Assembly: GCA_011526105.1 (NCBI GenBank) | Contig: WYAZ01000031.1 | Coordinates: 1-64,000 of the forward strand | Origin: Deltaproteobacteria bacterium | Lineage (GTDB): Bacteria > Myxococcota > Kuafuiibacteriia > Kuafuiibacteriales > Kuafuiibacteriaceae | Direction of reading: 5' to 3' | DNA: 64,000 bases | Shown here: one piece after another, positions 1 to 8,599 of the stretch | Layout of the letters: each line of letters opens with the position of its first letter | Numbering within the stretch: the first letter of the stretch is position 1 | Notes under the pieces: generated by a model | The model's input: the letters and a program-made list of their open reading frames with translations, nothing else | Databases searched by the model: none | What the model was told of the DNA's origin: nothing | Made by a program: the position numbers and the translations under genes

Positions 1-172
1 AACTTCTTGACTCGAGACGACGAGACCACGCGTTGCTTTCGCATGGCCGCCGAATGATCCCAAAACCAACGAATGGCAACCACTTACGTCAAAGCGCCGC
101 GAGCCGAGAAATGAGGGGATCGATCAGCCCAAGACCTGGTTGCGTGCGAGCGCGTCGGTCGGCGCTGGAGGC

Positions 173-520
173 TCAGCCGAAGACTCGCCCCACGAAGGAC
201 TCGACGATCACGTTACCCAGGGTCATCAGGACGGTGGTGACGGCCAAGGCCGGGAAGTTCTTGATCTCAAAGCTGTCGATGAGCTTGTCGGTCAGCCACA
301 GGAGGAACCCGTTGAGGACGAAGAGGAACAGGCCGAAGGTGACCAAGATCAGCGGCAGGGAGAGGATGACCAGCAGCCACTTGAGCAGCATAGAGAGGAG
401 GGCGTAGACCGCGGCCACGCCGACGGCGGCGCCGTAGCTCGAGACGCGAACTCCAGGAACCGCACGAGCGATGAAGAAGATGACCAGAGCCTTGAGGAAA
501 AAGGCGATGAGCCAAGTCAT
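173..520 (-). CDS. Phage holin superfamily IV (PF04020-like) membrane protein
   Basis: A 115-residue, almost wholly hydrophobic protein with about four predicted membrane helices separated by short loops. The pattern (N-terminal WLIAFFLKALVIFFIA, central LLKWLLVILSLPLILVTFGL, then FLFVLNGFLLWLTD) matches the small four-helix family annotated as mycobacterial-type phage holin superfamily IV, which is common on bacterial chromosomes and is not evidence of a prophage. No biochemical role is established for chromosomal members. It is transcribed divergently from metF, with a 94-bp gap. A candidate promoter (530-557) puts the -10 box only 9 nt before the ATG, so the mRNA may be nearly leaderless. 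Confidence 0.8.
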   Translation of the reverse strand: MTWLIAFFLKALVIFFIARAVPGVRVSSYGAAVGVAAVYALLSMLLKWLLVILSLPLILVTFGLFLFVLNGFLLWLTDKLIDSFEIKNFPALAVTTVLMTLGNVIVESFVGRVFG

Positions 521-529
521 GATTGTCGT

Positions 530-557
530 TGTGTAGGCACTCGACCCTGTCGGTCAA
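530..557 (-). promoter_or_regulatory. Candidate sigma70-type promoter for the holin-family gene
   Basis: On the minus strand TTGACC (557-552), a 16-bp spacer, then TACACA (535-530). The ATG of the downstream gene is only 9 nt past the -10 box. Found by eye; no transcript data. Confidence 0.4.
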
Positions 558-614
558 CCTCGGGGCGGACTTCGGCCCTTGACCCCGAGATCATGAGGAA
601 GCACGGTCTCTTGC

Positions 615-1493
615 GTGCGCATCGTTGATCGTCTGAAGGGCGGCTTTCCCGCCTTCTCCTTCGAGTTCTTCCCTCCAAAGAGCCCGGCCGGCGATGCCGC
701 GCTGTGGGAGGCGCTCACCGAGCTCCGGGATCTACAGCCCACCTTCGTCTCGGTGACGTACGGCGCGGGGGGATCCACAAGGGCCAAGACCGTTGAGCTC
801 ACGACGAGGATCAAGCGTGAACTCTCGCTCGAAGCCATGGCGCACCTGACGTGCGTGGGTGCTTCCAAAGCGGAGATCCGAGAGGTCGCGGAGACGCTCG
901 CGTCCGGGGGCGTCGAGAACATCCTCGGCCTGCGCGGTGACCCGCCGAAGGGCGCCACTCAGTTCGAGGCGGCGGCGGGCGGCTTCTCTCACGCGGACGA
1001 GTTGATCGCCGAGCTGCGCCAGGCGCATCCGTCCGTGTGTCTCGCGGCGGCCTGTTACCCAGAGGGCCACGTCGAGTCCTCCTCGAAGTACGAAGACCTT
1101 CACCATCTGAAGAAGAAGGTCGACGCCGGCGCCGACTTCCTCATCACTCAGCTCTTCTTCGACAACCGCCACTACTTCGACTTCGTCGATCGCGCGCGCG
1201 CCGCGGGCATCACGGTGCCCATCATGCCGGGGATCATGCCGGTGACGAACGTCGATCAGGTGGAGCGTTTCACCAAGATGTGCGGGGCGACCATCCCCGA
1301 AGCGCTGCTCCGCGAGCTCGACAAGCGTCGCGGTGAACCCGAGCGCGTACAGGAACTCGGCGTCATCCACGCGACCATTCAGTGCCTCGGGCTCATCCAG
1401 GGCGGGGCGCCGGGTGTACACTTCTACACGCTCAACAAGTCCACCGCGACGCGCGAGATCATGACCGCGCTGCGGATGAACGCTCGCATCTGA
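615..1493 (+). CDS. metF: Methylenetetrahydrofolate reductase
   Basis: 292 residues, GTG start. It reduces 5,10-methylenetetrahydrofolate to 5-methyltetrahydrofolate for methionine synthesis, in the cytoplasm with FAD. The N-terminal FSFEFFPPKS block (residues 14-23, with the conserved Glu), VTYGAGGS, LRGDPPKG, and ITQLFFDN are all characteristic family motifs. The length matches the bacterial FAD-dependent TIM-barrel form (about 290 residues), and there is no eukaryotic-type regulatory domain. Its stop lies 8 bp before the ATG of the downstream M23 peptidase gene, so the two may be cotranscribed although functionally unrelated. Confidence 0.95.
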   Translation: MRIVDRLKGGFPAFSFEFFPPKSPAGDAALWEALTELRDLQPTFVSVTYGAGGSTRAKTVELTTRIKRELSLEAMAHLTCVGASKAEIREVAETLASGGVENILGLRGDPPKGATQFEAAAGGFSHADELIAELRQAHPSVCLAAACYPEGHVESSSKYEDLHHLKKKVDAGADFLITQLFFDNRHYFDFVDRARAAGITVPIMPGIMPVTNVDQVERFTKMCGATIPEALLRELDKRRGEPERVQELGVIHATIQCLGLIQGGAPGVHFYTLNKSTATREIMTALRMNARI

Positions 1494-1501
1494 GGTGTCG
1501 C

Positions 1502-2413
1502 ATGGTGTTGTTGCGGCTCGTCGTCCTCGGGCTCTGCGCGAGCGCATCTCTGGGAGTAGGGCAGCGAACAGCCGGGGCCTCGGGTCCGGACTTTTATCCC
1601 GAGCGACCTCGGCTCGGCGATCTCGTCTTTGTCTCTTTGTCGGCGGATGTCCCCTCCACGGGCACTGGCACCATCACTGCGTTCCAGTATCACTTCGGGC
1701 TCGTTTCGGCGGGGTCAGGGGCGTGGCGCGGCGTGTTGGCGGTGCCGGTCGACGTCACGGCCGGTCCGTTTCCGGTGGTCGTCGAGATCGGTGGGCGGCG
1801 ATGGTCCAGCGCCCTCGACGTCGAGGGGCGGAGCTTTCGCCGATCCGAGCTCTCGGTGGCCAAGAAGTTCACGAAGAAGCGTCAACCTCGTGCGATCCGA
1901 GAGCGCGTGAAGCGGGAGAGCGAGGCTTGGCAGCAGATGCTCGAACGCCCGCCTGGGGCCGTCGTCCACTTCGAATCGCCGGTCCGACCCGCGGCCGGGG
2001 CGCGCACCTCGGAGTTTGGGGTCGAGCGGGTGCTCAACGGGGTGGTAGAGAGCCAGCACTATGGACTCGACCTCGATGGGGCGGTCGGGGACCCGGCATG
2101 GGCGCTGCAGTCCGGTACGGTGGCGCTCGCCTCAGAGCGGTTCTACTCGGGCGGGACAATCGTGCTGGATCACGGGCACGGGCTCTACTCCGCCTACTTC
2201 CATCTCTCGAAGCTCGGCCTCCGCCCCGGTGCAGCCGTGAGGGCAGGGGCGGTCTTGGGCGCGGTGGGACGCACGGGCAGGGTGACCGGCCCCCATCTCC
2301 ATCTGTCGATCCTCGTGCGGGCGAGGAGCGTCGCTGACCGGAAGATTCGGGGTTTGTACGTAGATCCGGAGCCTTGGCTGGAGCGGCGGTGGGGAAGCGA
2401 CGGTGAGCCTTAG
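1502..2413 (+). CDS. Secreted M23-family metallopeptidase
   Basis: 303 residues. The ATG at 1502 gives a good signal peptide (VLLRLVVLGLCASASLG); longer in-frame starts lie inside metF. The C-terminal LytM/M23 domain (about 165-290) has the zinc motif H-x(3)-D (H186, D190) and H-x-H (H265, H267), followed by a normal C-terminal strand. An N-terminal beta-rich segment (30-110) precedes a basic linker. M23 enzymes are periplasmic or exported endopeptidases cutting peptidoglycan cross-bridges. An M15-type peptidase gene follows within 50 bp, suggesting a small cell-wall remodelling group. The specific bond cleaved cannot be read from sequence. Confidence 0.88.
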   Translation: MVLLRLVVLGLCASASLGVGQRTAGASGPDFYPERPRLGDLVFVSLSADVPSTGTGTITAFQYHFGLVSAGSGAWRGVLAVPVDVTAGPFPVVVEIGGRRWSSALDVEGRSFRRSELSVAKKFTKKRQPRAIRERVKRESEAWQQMLERPPGAVVHFESPVRPAAGARTSEFGVERVLNGVVESQHYGLDLDGAVGDPAWALQSGTVALASERFYSGGTIVLDHGHGLYSAYFHLSKLGLRPGAAVRAGAVLGAVGRTGRVTGPHLHLSILVRARSVADRKIRGLYVDPEPWLERRWGSDGEP

Positions 2414-2460
2414 GCCGGTTCCCCTGGCCTTCCGTCAACAGTCCTTTGCAGCGCCCTAAT

Positions 2461-2940
2461 ATGGGTGGCACTCTCACCTTCTCGATGCCCGTGGATCGAA
2501 CGCGCATGGTCTCCAAGCACTTCCGACTGGGAGATCTGTTGGTCGATTCGACCTTCCCCGGGCTCGCGCTCGAACTCGAGCCCACGCCGGTGGTGCTCGG
2601 CAATCTCGAGCGGCTGACTCAACTTTTGGATCGCATCGTCGATCGGTTCCCGCCGTCGATCGAGATCCTCTCCGGCTATCGCGATGAGCGGCTCAATGAT
2701 GCCTGCCGAGCGGCCGGGCTCCCGGCCTCCGTGAAGTCGCTGCATCTCGTGGGATGTGCGGCCGACATCAAGTTCACCAACCCCGAGGTCGACCCCGAAA
2801 TGGCGTTTGAGTGGATGCGAGCTTCCGCGCCGGACTTGGGCATCAACGAAGCGGTTTACTACCCCAAGAAGGGCTTCGTTCACGTCGCGGTCATCAATCC
2901 CAAGAACCCCACGCCGCAGCGCATCTTGATGAGGACCTGA
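2461..2940 (+). CDS. M15-type (D-Ala-D-Ala carboxypeptidase-like) peptidase
   Basis: About 159 residues from the ATG at 2461. In-frame ATGs at 2485 and 2506 are equally possible, and a TAATAT box at 2457-2462 would favour one of them. The core SGYRDERLN followed by S-x-H-x(2)-G-x-A-x-D (SLHLVGCAADI) and a late F-V-H-V is the zinc ligand set of the M15/VanY-like fold (His, Asp, His). No signal peptide is evident. Members hydrolyse peptidoglycan stem peptides, and many chromosomal or phage copies are short like this one. The TGA stop is immediately followed by the GTG of the SecA-like gene, indicating cotranscription. Confidence 0.75.
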   Translation: MGGTLTFSMPVDRTRMVSKHFRLGDLLVDSTFPGLALELEPTPVVLGNLERLTQLLDRIVDRFPPSIEILSGYRDERLNDACRAAGLPASVKSLHLVGCAADIKFTNPEVDPEMAFEWMRASAPDLGINEAVYYPKKGFVHVAVINPKNPTPQRILMRT

Positions 2941-5835
2941 GTGAGCGGGCCCAAAGGCATCAAGTCCGGCCCCAAGGAGCCCCTGCTTCTCCCGGCGCCC
3001 GATGATCGGTTCAAGCTTCCCGCGCCTGCGGTGGGGCTCGAACACGTCATGCCGAACGTGGGATACGGCGTAGAGAAGAGCGAAGCGCCCGCCTCTCGCA
3101 CGCACTTGCTCCCGTCGCTGGCTCTGAAGCAGGCTTCCGAAGATACCTTCCCGGAGGCGCAAGGCATCCTGCAGGGGTCCTGGGGGCGCGTCGTGGACTT
3201 TGCGAGAGGCAGCGCCTCTACGCGAGAATACGGTAAGGCCCGAAGGCTCACGGAGTTGGTCCTGGAGCAAGCGCCTCACTACGCCGAGCTCTCGGACGAA
3301 GCGCTCAAAGGGGAGACTCAGCGCTTCCGCACCGACATCCTCGATGCCACGAAGCGAGAGCGCGCCGAACTCGATGAGGCCCAGGCCCAGCTCGCCAAGG
3401 CCCCGTTCGAAGATCGAGATGTCGCGCTTTCGAGCGTCGCCGTCGCCCGCACAAAGCTCACTCGGGCGGAGCAGAAAATCCTCGATCGTCTGTTGCCGGA
3501 GGCCTTCGCCGCGGTGCGGGAGGCCTCGGCTCGCGCTACCGGCAAGCGCCACTACAACGTGCAGGTGATGGCCGCCGCCCTCATGCACAACGGGCTCATC
3601 GCCGAGATGTACACGGGCGAAGGCAAGACCTTGGCCGCTACGCTCACGGCGTACTTGTCTGCACTTCCTGGCCACGGCACTCACGTGGTCACGGTGAACG
3701 ACTACCTCTCTCGACGCGACGCGGAGGAGATGGCGCCGATCTACGGCTTCCTCGGGCTCTCCGTGGGAGTTCTGGCCGCCAACGGCGTGCAGCACATCAT
3801 CGATCCTCCTCCGCCGGGTCAACTCCTGTCGGAACCTCGGCTCGACACCCGACGAAGCGCCTACGAGGCCGACATCACTTACGGCACGGCCTCCGAGTTT
3901 GGATTCGACTACCTGCGCGACAACGGCCTTCGGGCGTTCCAAGATCGTACCCAGCTATCGCTTCATTCCGTTCTACTCGACGAGATCGACAGCCTGTTGC
4001 TCGACGAGGCAAGGACACCGCTGATCATCGCTGGGCCGGGCCCCGCGCCTGACCTGGAGAAGCTTCAGAAGGCGCGCGACATCGTTCAGAGCCTCGACCT
4101 CACCAAGGATGCGGAGTGGAGCATCGAGGAGAACTCGGCCTCGCTCACGGACAGGGGTATCCAGAAGGTCGAGGAAGCGCTCGGGGTCGCGAATCTCTAC
4201 AGCGACGAAAGCCACGGATGGATTGCGGACATCCACAACGCGCTCCGCGCCGAGGTCCTCTTTCGCCGCGATGAGCACTACACCGTGATCGACGGAGAGG
4301 TGCGCACGGTCGGGCTCTCCGGACACGCCTACGAGGGCCGCCGATTCGTAGAGGGGCTTCACCAGGCCATCGAGATGAAGGAGAACCTGAAGGTTCAACC
4401 CGAGAATCGAACCCAGGCCTCGATCACCATGCGCGACTTCTTGGGTCTCTATCAGCGTCGAGCTGGCATGACCGGCACCGCGCTCAGCGCGCGCAGCGTC
4501 TTTTCGGAGATCTACGGGCTCGACATGGCCCGAGTCCCTACGCGAAAGCCCCTCGTGCGCGTCGATCAGCCCGACCGCATCTTTGCGACCATGGCCGAGA
4601 AACTAGAGGCCTTCACGAAGGACCTCATCGAGATCCACAAGTCGGGTCAACCCATCCTCGTCGGGGTGGAGTACACCAGCACCGCGGAGGCTCTGGCCGA
4701 GCATTTGAGAGCTCATCACCTGCCGGTGCAGGTGCTCGGTGCGCGGAGTGATCGCGAGGAGGCCGAGATCATCGCCGGCGCCGGTCGACTCGGTGCGATC
4801 ACCGTCGCTACGACGCGCGGTGGACGCGGCGTGGACATCAAGCTCGGCGGCAGCCCTGATCTCGTGGCCAAGAAGCTCGCGGCCGAAGGACACTCCCAGA
4901 CCACCGCTCGGGCGATGGCGGCCGTCGATACCGGCAAGCAGCGCGCGCGCGTTCTCGAACTCGGCGGTCTCGCGATCATGGGTTTTGAACACTTCGACTC
5001 ACGCCGTCGTGACGACCAGCTCCGAGGCCGCGCAGGTCGCCAGGGTGATCCGGGAAGCACCATCTTCTACTCCTCGTTCGAGGACCCGCTCTACGACGGG
5101 CTCGAGTCGGTGGATAAAGTCCGCGAGGGCAAGGGGAAGTTCGTCGAGTCCAAGGCCGCCGCAGTGACCGAAGAGGCGCTCGACCGCTCCGAGGCGCTCG
5201 TCAACGGCGCCCTGACTCAGTCTCTTCCGTATGATCGCGTGGCGGCTGAGATGCGCCGACGCTTCTACGGGATGCGCGATGGCGTCATCCACAGCTCGGA
5301 CGTGCGTCCAATCGCGCACGGTGCGATCAGCCAGGCGCTGGATGAGGCTTTCAAGCAGGTTGATCCGTATTCGCAGGGCGAAGTGCTCGGGGCCGAGGCG
5401 GCCGTCCACCTCCACAAGCTGCTGCGAGAGATGCTTCCGTTGCCCGAGGGCGACCCACCCGCCAAATGGGCGGAGTCCACGGCGATGGAGATCCGGAAGG
5501 AAGTCGACTTCCTCGTCGGCAAGCTCGTGGACCTGCGCGACAAAGAACTCGGCAACGTCGAGCTCGCGCGTTTGCTCGAGAAGGACATCTTGCTTTCCGT
5601 CCTAGACGACTCCTGGAGCAGCTTCCTCGACCGTCTCACCTCGATGCGACAGGGCATCGGGCTGCGAGCCTATGGCCAGAAGGACCCGAAGCTGGAGTTC
5701 ATCGAAGTGTGCGCCGAGCTCTACGACGAGATGATTCGGGAGGTTCGCACGAACGTCGCCTTTCGGCTGCTCTCCTTCCAGATCTCGCCGCCTGCTGCGC
5801 CAGCGACCGAGACCGAGCCCGCACCCTCGGGCTGA
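2941..5835 (+). CDS. secA: SecA-family preprotein translocase ATPase, divergent, with N-terminal extension
   Basis: 964 residues, GTG start abutting the upstream stop. It contains the SecA DEAD motor: Walker A in AEMYTGEGKTLAATL, Walker B/DEID in LLDEIDSLLLDEARTPLIIAG, GMTGTA, GRGVDIKLGG, and the arginine-finger region QLRGRAGRQGDPGS. SecA drives ATP-dependent protein export through SecYEG. Odd points: about 90 residues precede the usual start of homology; Tyr replaces the common Lys before TGEGKT; HFDSRRRDDQ replaces the usual HESRRIDNQ-like text; the C-terminus lacks the Cys/His zinc tail that binds SecB. It could be an accessory SecA2-like protein or this lineage's only SecA. Neighbouring wall peptidases suggest an envelope role. 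Confidence 0.88.
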   Translation: MSGPKGIKSGPKEPLLLPAPDDRFKLPAPAVGLEHVMPNVGYGVEKSEAPASRTHLLPSLALKQASEDTFPEAQGILQGSWGRVVDFARGSASTREYGKARRLTELVLEQAPHYAELSDEALKGETQRFRTDILDATKRERAELDEAQAQLAKAPFEDRDVALSSVAVARTKLTRAEQKILDRLLPEAFAAVREASARATGKRHYNVQVMAAALMHNGLIAEMYTGEGKTLAATLTAYLSALPGHGTHVVTVNDYLSRRDAEEMAPIYGFLGLSVGVLAANGVQHIIDPPPPGQLLSEPRLDTRRSAYEADITYGTASEFGFDYLRDNGLRAFQDRTQLSLHSVLLDEIDSLLLDEARTPLIIAGPGPAPDLEKLQKARDIVQSLDLTKDAEWSIEENSASLTDRGIQKVEEALGVANLYSDESHGWIADIHNALRAEVLFRRDEHYTVIDGEVRTVGLSGHAYEGRRFVEGLHQAIEMKENLKVQPENRTQASITMRDFLGLYQRRAGMTGTALSARSVFSEIYGLDMARVPTRKPLVRVDQPDRIFATMAEKLEAFTKDLIEIHKSGQPILVGVEYTSTAEALAEHLRAHHLPVQVLGARSDREEAEIIAGAGRLGAITVATTRGGRGVDIKLGGSPDLVAKKLAAEGHSQTTARAMAAVDTGKQRARVLELGGLAIMGFEHFDSRRRDDQLRGRAGRQGDPGSTIFYSSFEDPLYDGLESVDKVREGKGKFVESKAAAVTEEALDRSEALVNGALTQSLPYDRVAAEMRRRFYGMRDGVIHSSDVRPIAHGAISQALDEAFKQVDPYSQGEVLGAEAAVHLHKLLREMLPLPEGDPPAKWAESTAMEIRKEVDFLVGKLVDLRDKELGNVELARLLEKDILLSVLDDSWSSFLDRLTSMRQGIGLRAYGQKDPKLEFIEVCAELYDEMIREVRTNVAFRLLSFQISPPAAPATETEPAPSG

Positions 5836-5850
5836 GCCGCGCCCGCTCTC

Positions 5851-6708
5851 ATGGGGCTCTTTCGCAGAAGAAGAGACGTCACGCCCGAGCTCGAGGAGTT
5901 CCTGGGGTCCGAAACCGAGGCGCGTGCGCCCACGCCGTTTCGGCCGGGTACGGACTGGCAGACCCAACTCGCCAAGTTGGGCTCCGCGCCGGTGGCCGCG
6001 AACGGGCTCTCGATCTCCGCCTTTGGCCTCATCCGAGGCGGCGACACTTACGTCCCTCCGGAGTCGCGTGTGCCCGAGCGTACGTCGCCAGCGCTGCTGT
6101 CGACCTATCGCGAACGTCGGCTGCTGCTCGAGGCGCATCGCGCGAAAGCTCCGGTGATCGAGGCGGCTCTGCAGGGCGTCCTCTCCGTGCTCTCGGGCCA
6201 GCCGGCGGTGTGTCGCCGCATGCTGCTCGCGAAGCCCATTCGACTCATTCTCGCCCCCGAAGGCGCCGACTTTCGTGCGCTCGGCTTCCCCTCGCACGCC
6301 AACCCCCGTGCGCTGGGGCTGTTCTACAACGACGATCGGTCTACTGAGGCTCTCCTCGGCTTGCGCCAAGAACGCATCCTCGACGAGCCGCATCTCATGG
6401 TGCACGAGATGACTCACGCGGTTCACTTCCTCGGGCTCTCTAGCCGTGAACGCAAGGACGTGGATGAGTTCCTCCTGCCGGTGTTTCTCAGCCGACGGGT
6501 CATCGAGGAGGTCTTCGCCGTTTACGCCGAGTGCGCGTTTGGTGCCCGGTATCGGCCGGAAGAACTCTCGGGCGAGAGTGTCTACGCTCGCGCTCGACGC
6601 GACTGGCATGAGGATCAAGTCTTTGCGCGCTTCGTGCGCGAGCTCCTGAAGCCGGCGACGGGCACTCAGGGCAGGACGGGCGGGGTCTCGCGTCCCCCCT
6701 TTGCGTAG
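5851..6708 (+). CDS. Putative zincin metalloprotease (HExxH) of unknown family
   Basis: 285 residues. I do not recognise a named family. Residues 183-195 read MVHEMTHAVHFLG, containing H185-E186-x-x-H189, the zincin zinc-binding motif. A Glu-rich helix downstream (IEEVFAVYAEC, 218-228) could supply the third ligand as in gluzincins. There is no signal peptide. The gene starts 16 bp after secA and reads the same way, so it probably belongs to that transcript. Its last 43 bp overlap the convergent membrane-protein gene. A protease or lipid-modifying role is only an inference from the motif. Confidence 0.6.
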   Translation: MGLFRRRRDVTPELEEFLGSETEARAPTPFRPGTDWQTQLAKLGSAPVAANGLSISAFGLIRGGDTYVPPESRVPERTSPALLSTYRERRLLLEAHRAKAPVIEAALQGVLSVLSGQPAVCRRMLLAKPIRLILAPEGADFRALGFPSHANPRALGLFYNDDRSTEALLGLRQERILDEPHLMVHEMTHAVHFLGLSSRERKDVDEFLLPVFLSRRVIEEVFAVYAECAFGARYRPEELSGESVYARARRDWHEDQVFARFVRELLKPATGTQGRTGGVSRPPFA

Positions 6709-7217
6709 CCGAGCTGAAAGGCCTGGTAGGTCGCCACCACGGTGAAGACGCCATCGACGGGATTCACTGCGGCTTGCGCGGTCTCGAGGAGCGGCTGCGT
6801 GAGGATCAAGCCAAGGAAGCGCTCGAGGGTCCCGAGGTCGAGTGCTCCGTCGTCGCCCATTGCGGCGCGGAGTGTGTAGCTGAGGATCATGCCGAGGCCG
6901 CAAGAAGCGATGGTGAGGAGCGCGGCGACCGCTCCGAAAGGCCAGCTCGTACCTCGACCGGCCTTGCGGACCACCCACCCGACAACAAAGCCCACGCCGA
7001 GCGCGAGGTAGCCGATTCGCCGACCGCTCATGACGCCTACGACCATCCAAATCGCGGCGCAGACGATGCCCGCGATCGCCCCGGCGGCGAGTGCTAGGCC
7101 CAGGCTCTGCTCTGGCAGCCGCCAGCCCTCGGGACCGCCGCGGGTCGGGATGATGGCGTCCGGAATGCCAGCGTCCTCGATCACCTCGCCGAAGCCGTTC
7201 TCGTCCGTGGGGTGCAC
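6666..7217 (-). CDS. Hypothetical multi-pass membrane protein
   Basis: 183 residues with an acidic N-terminal tail (about 40 residues) and three to four hydrophobic segments: LGLALAAGAIAGIVCAAIW, IGYLALGVGFVVGWVV, FGAVAALLTIASCGLGMIL, and a weaker one near the C-terminus. No family recognised. The start immediately follows the stop of the upstream minus-strand gene (7218-7937), so the two are probably translated from one mRNA. The 3' end overlaps the convergent HExxH gene by 43 bp. Confidence 0.6.
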   Translation of the reverse strand: MHPTDENGFGEVIEDAGIPDAIIPTRGGPEGWRLPEQSLGLALAAGAIAGIVCAAIWMVVGVMSGRRIGYLALGVGFVVGWVVRKAGRGTSWPFGAVAALLTIASCGLGMILSYTLRAAMGDDGALDLGTLERFLGLILTQPLLETAQAAVNPVDGVFTVVATYQAFQLGYAKGGRETPPVLP

Positions 7218-7937
7218 CTATCGTCTCCCCAGGAGCTCGGCCGATAGGCTCTCGAGCCTGGTCACCGCATCCGGCTCGATGGATGTGCCGCTGACGTGTA
7301 CGAAGCGATGCCGCAGCGTTCGAAGGGTCTCGCACTCTGCAAGCGCGGCGGTGCTCATCACGCCCACTCTCACGAGACCGCGGGTGAGTTGCCCGAGTGT
7401 GAGGGGCGGAGGGGCGCCTTCCTCCAGGCTGGTTGCGAGCGCGAACGAGGCGTCCTCGAGCTCGGCCCATCGTTCGATGAAGAGTGTCCCTGGGCCCGGG
7501 CCCCCGGGAGGTCTGAGTCCCATGTCCTCGTGAAAGAGGCGGCGAAAGAGGAGTTGAGCAAGGGCGAGATAGACCTCGAGGCGATCGGCCGCGAGCTCGA
7601 TGCCGCTGCCCTCGTGATAGAGACGCCTCCGCGCCTGATGGAGGAACTCGATCTCCCGCAGATCGAGCCCGAGCAGCTTCGGGGCGGCGAAGGTTCGCAC
7701 CGCGTCGAGCAGTCCCTCGAAGCTCGCCGACTCGAGTGCTCGTCGCTGGGTGACATCCACGTCCGTGAACTGAGAGGGGAGCTCGACGTAGGTTCGGAGC
7801 ATCAGCTCCACGGCGTCATCGAGGATGAGGTAGGCGATGCGACGATCGGCGTCGGACTCGCTGCTGGCGAGCGTCATCGCCCGCATGACGAGCTCGCGCG
7901 GGCCGCTGATGGCAGGGATCGGAGGAACTTTGGCCAC
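7218..7937 (-). CDS. Hypothetical protein, HEPN-like
   Basis: 239 residues, largely helical, no signal peptide or membrane segment. Two short stretches resemble the active-site helix of HEPN domains: RRRLYHEGSG and LRHRFVHVSG, each an Arg followed 4-5 residues later by His. AYLILDDAVELMLRTYVE near the N-terminus looks like the first HEPN helix. HEPN proteins are often RNases or RNA-binding modules in stress and defence systems, but many are inactive. The assignment rests on short motifs and is tentative. It is translationally coupled to the downstream membrane protein. Confidence 0.5.
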   Translation of the reverse strand: MAKVPPIPAISGPRELVMRAMTLASSESDADRRIAYLILDDAVELMLRTYVELPSQFTDVDVTQRRALESASFEGLLDAVRTFAAPKLLGLDLREIEFLHQARRRLYHEGSGIELAADRLEVYLALAQLLFRRLFHEDMGLRPPGGPGPGTLFIERWAELEDASFALATSLEEGAPPPLTLGQLTRGLVRVGVMSTAALAECETLRTLRHRFVHVSGTSIEPDAVTRLESLSAELLGRR

Positions 7938-7946
7938 GGACTTGGC

Positions 7947-8561
7947 TTAGCTGGAGCTCTTGGACCAGCGATCGACCTTGCCGTCGTGATCCATGTCGAC
8001 CCCGATGCGATCGAGCTTGTTCCCGCTGTAGTACTCCCAGCGATCGACCTGCCCGTCGTTGTTGGTGTCGCTGTCCTTCTGGACGAGTTTGCCATCCTTG
8101 TAGCGGCGGATGATGTCGGGGCGCCCGTCGTTGTTCCGATCTCGCTCGGACTTGACGATCACGCCGCGTTCATAGGTTCGCCACTCGTCGACCTTCCCGT
8201 CGAAGTCGAGGTCGAGCTCTTCGCGCTTGGCGAAGCCGTCCACGTCGAAGAACCGACACACGTCGAACCGGCCATCCCAGTTGAGGTCGAGGTCTTGGCG
8301 CACGACGGAGCGCTTGCGCTCACCTGGTCGCTCCGGGTCATCGAGTTCCTCGTAGTACTTGTAGACGTCATCGACGCCATCACCGTCCACGTCCGCGGTG
8401 CGGAGGTCCTGAGTCTGGCCTTCCGGATTACACGGCAGCGGCTCGGTCTTCTTCTTGGTGCTCGCCGTTTGGGAACCAGGGGCCTTCTGAGTGCCGCTGC
8501 TGGCACAGGCCAACGAGGTGAGCGCGAGGGTGGTCAGAGTGAGCTGAACGAGGGTTTTCAT
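7947..8561 (-). CDS. Lipoprotein with six calcium-loop (D-x-D-x-D-G) repeats
   Basis: 204 residues from the ATG at 8561, which begins a signal peptide (TLVQLTLTTLALTSLACASS) with a likely lipidated Cys; an earlier in-frame start adds 14 residues without signal character. After a Lys/Thr linker the protein has six evenly spaced acidic loops: DVDGDGVDD, DLNWDGRFD, DLDFDGKVD, DRNNDGRPD, DTNNDGQVD and DMDHDGKVD. These resemble thrombospondin type 3 or EF-hand-like calcium sites separated by short beta segments. It is probably an anchored, calcium-stabilised surface protein of unknown function, a type common in myxobacteria-like genomes. Confidence 0.7.
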   Translation of the reverse strand: MKTLVQLTLTTLALTSLACASSGTQKAPGSQTASTKKKTEPLPCNPEGQTQDLRTADVDGDGVDDVYKYYEELDDPERPGERKRSVVRQDLDLNWDGRFDVCRFFDVDGFAKREELDLDFDGKVDEWRTYERGVIVKSERDRNNDGRPDIIRRYKDGKLVQKDSDTNNDGQVDRWEYYSGNKLDRIGVDMDHDGKVDRWSKSSS

Positions 8562-8599
8562 GCGATGCCCCGGCAGCATCCCCTCGGTCCTTGCGGCCG

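Noticed and set aside
5602-7470. 622-codon open frame on - across secA end and following genes
   Set aside because: Crosses several better-supported genes and has shadow-type composition.
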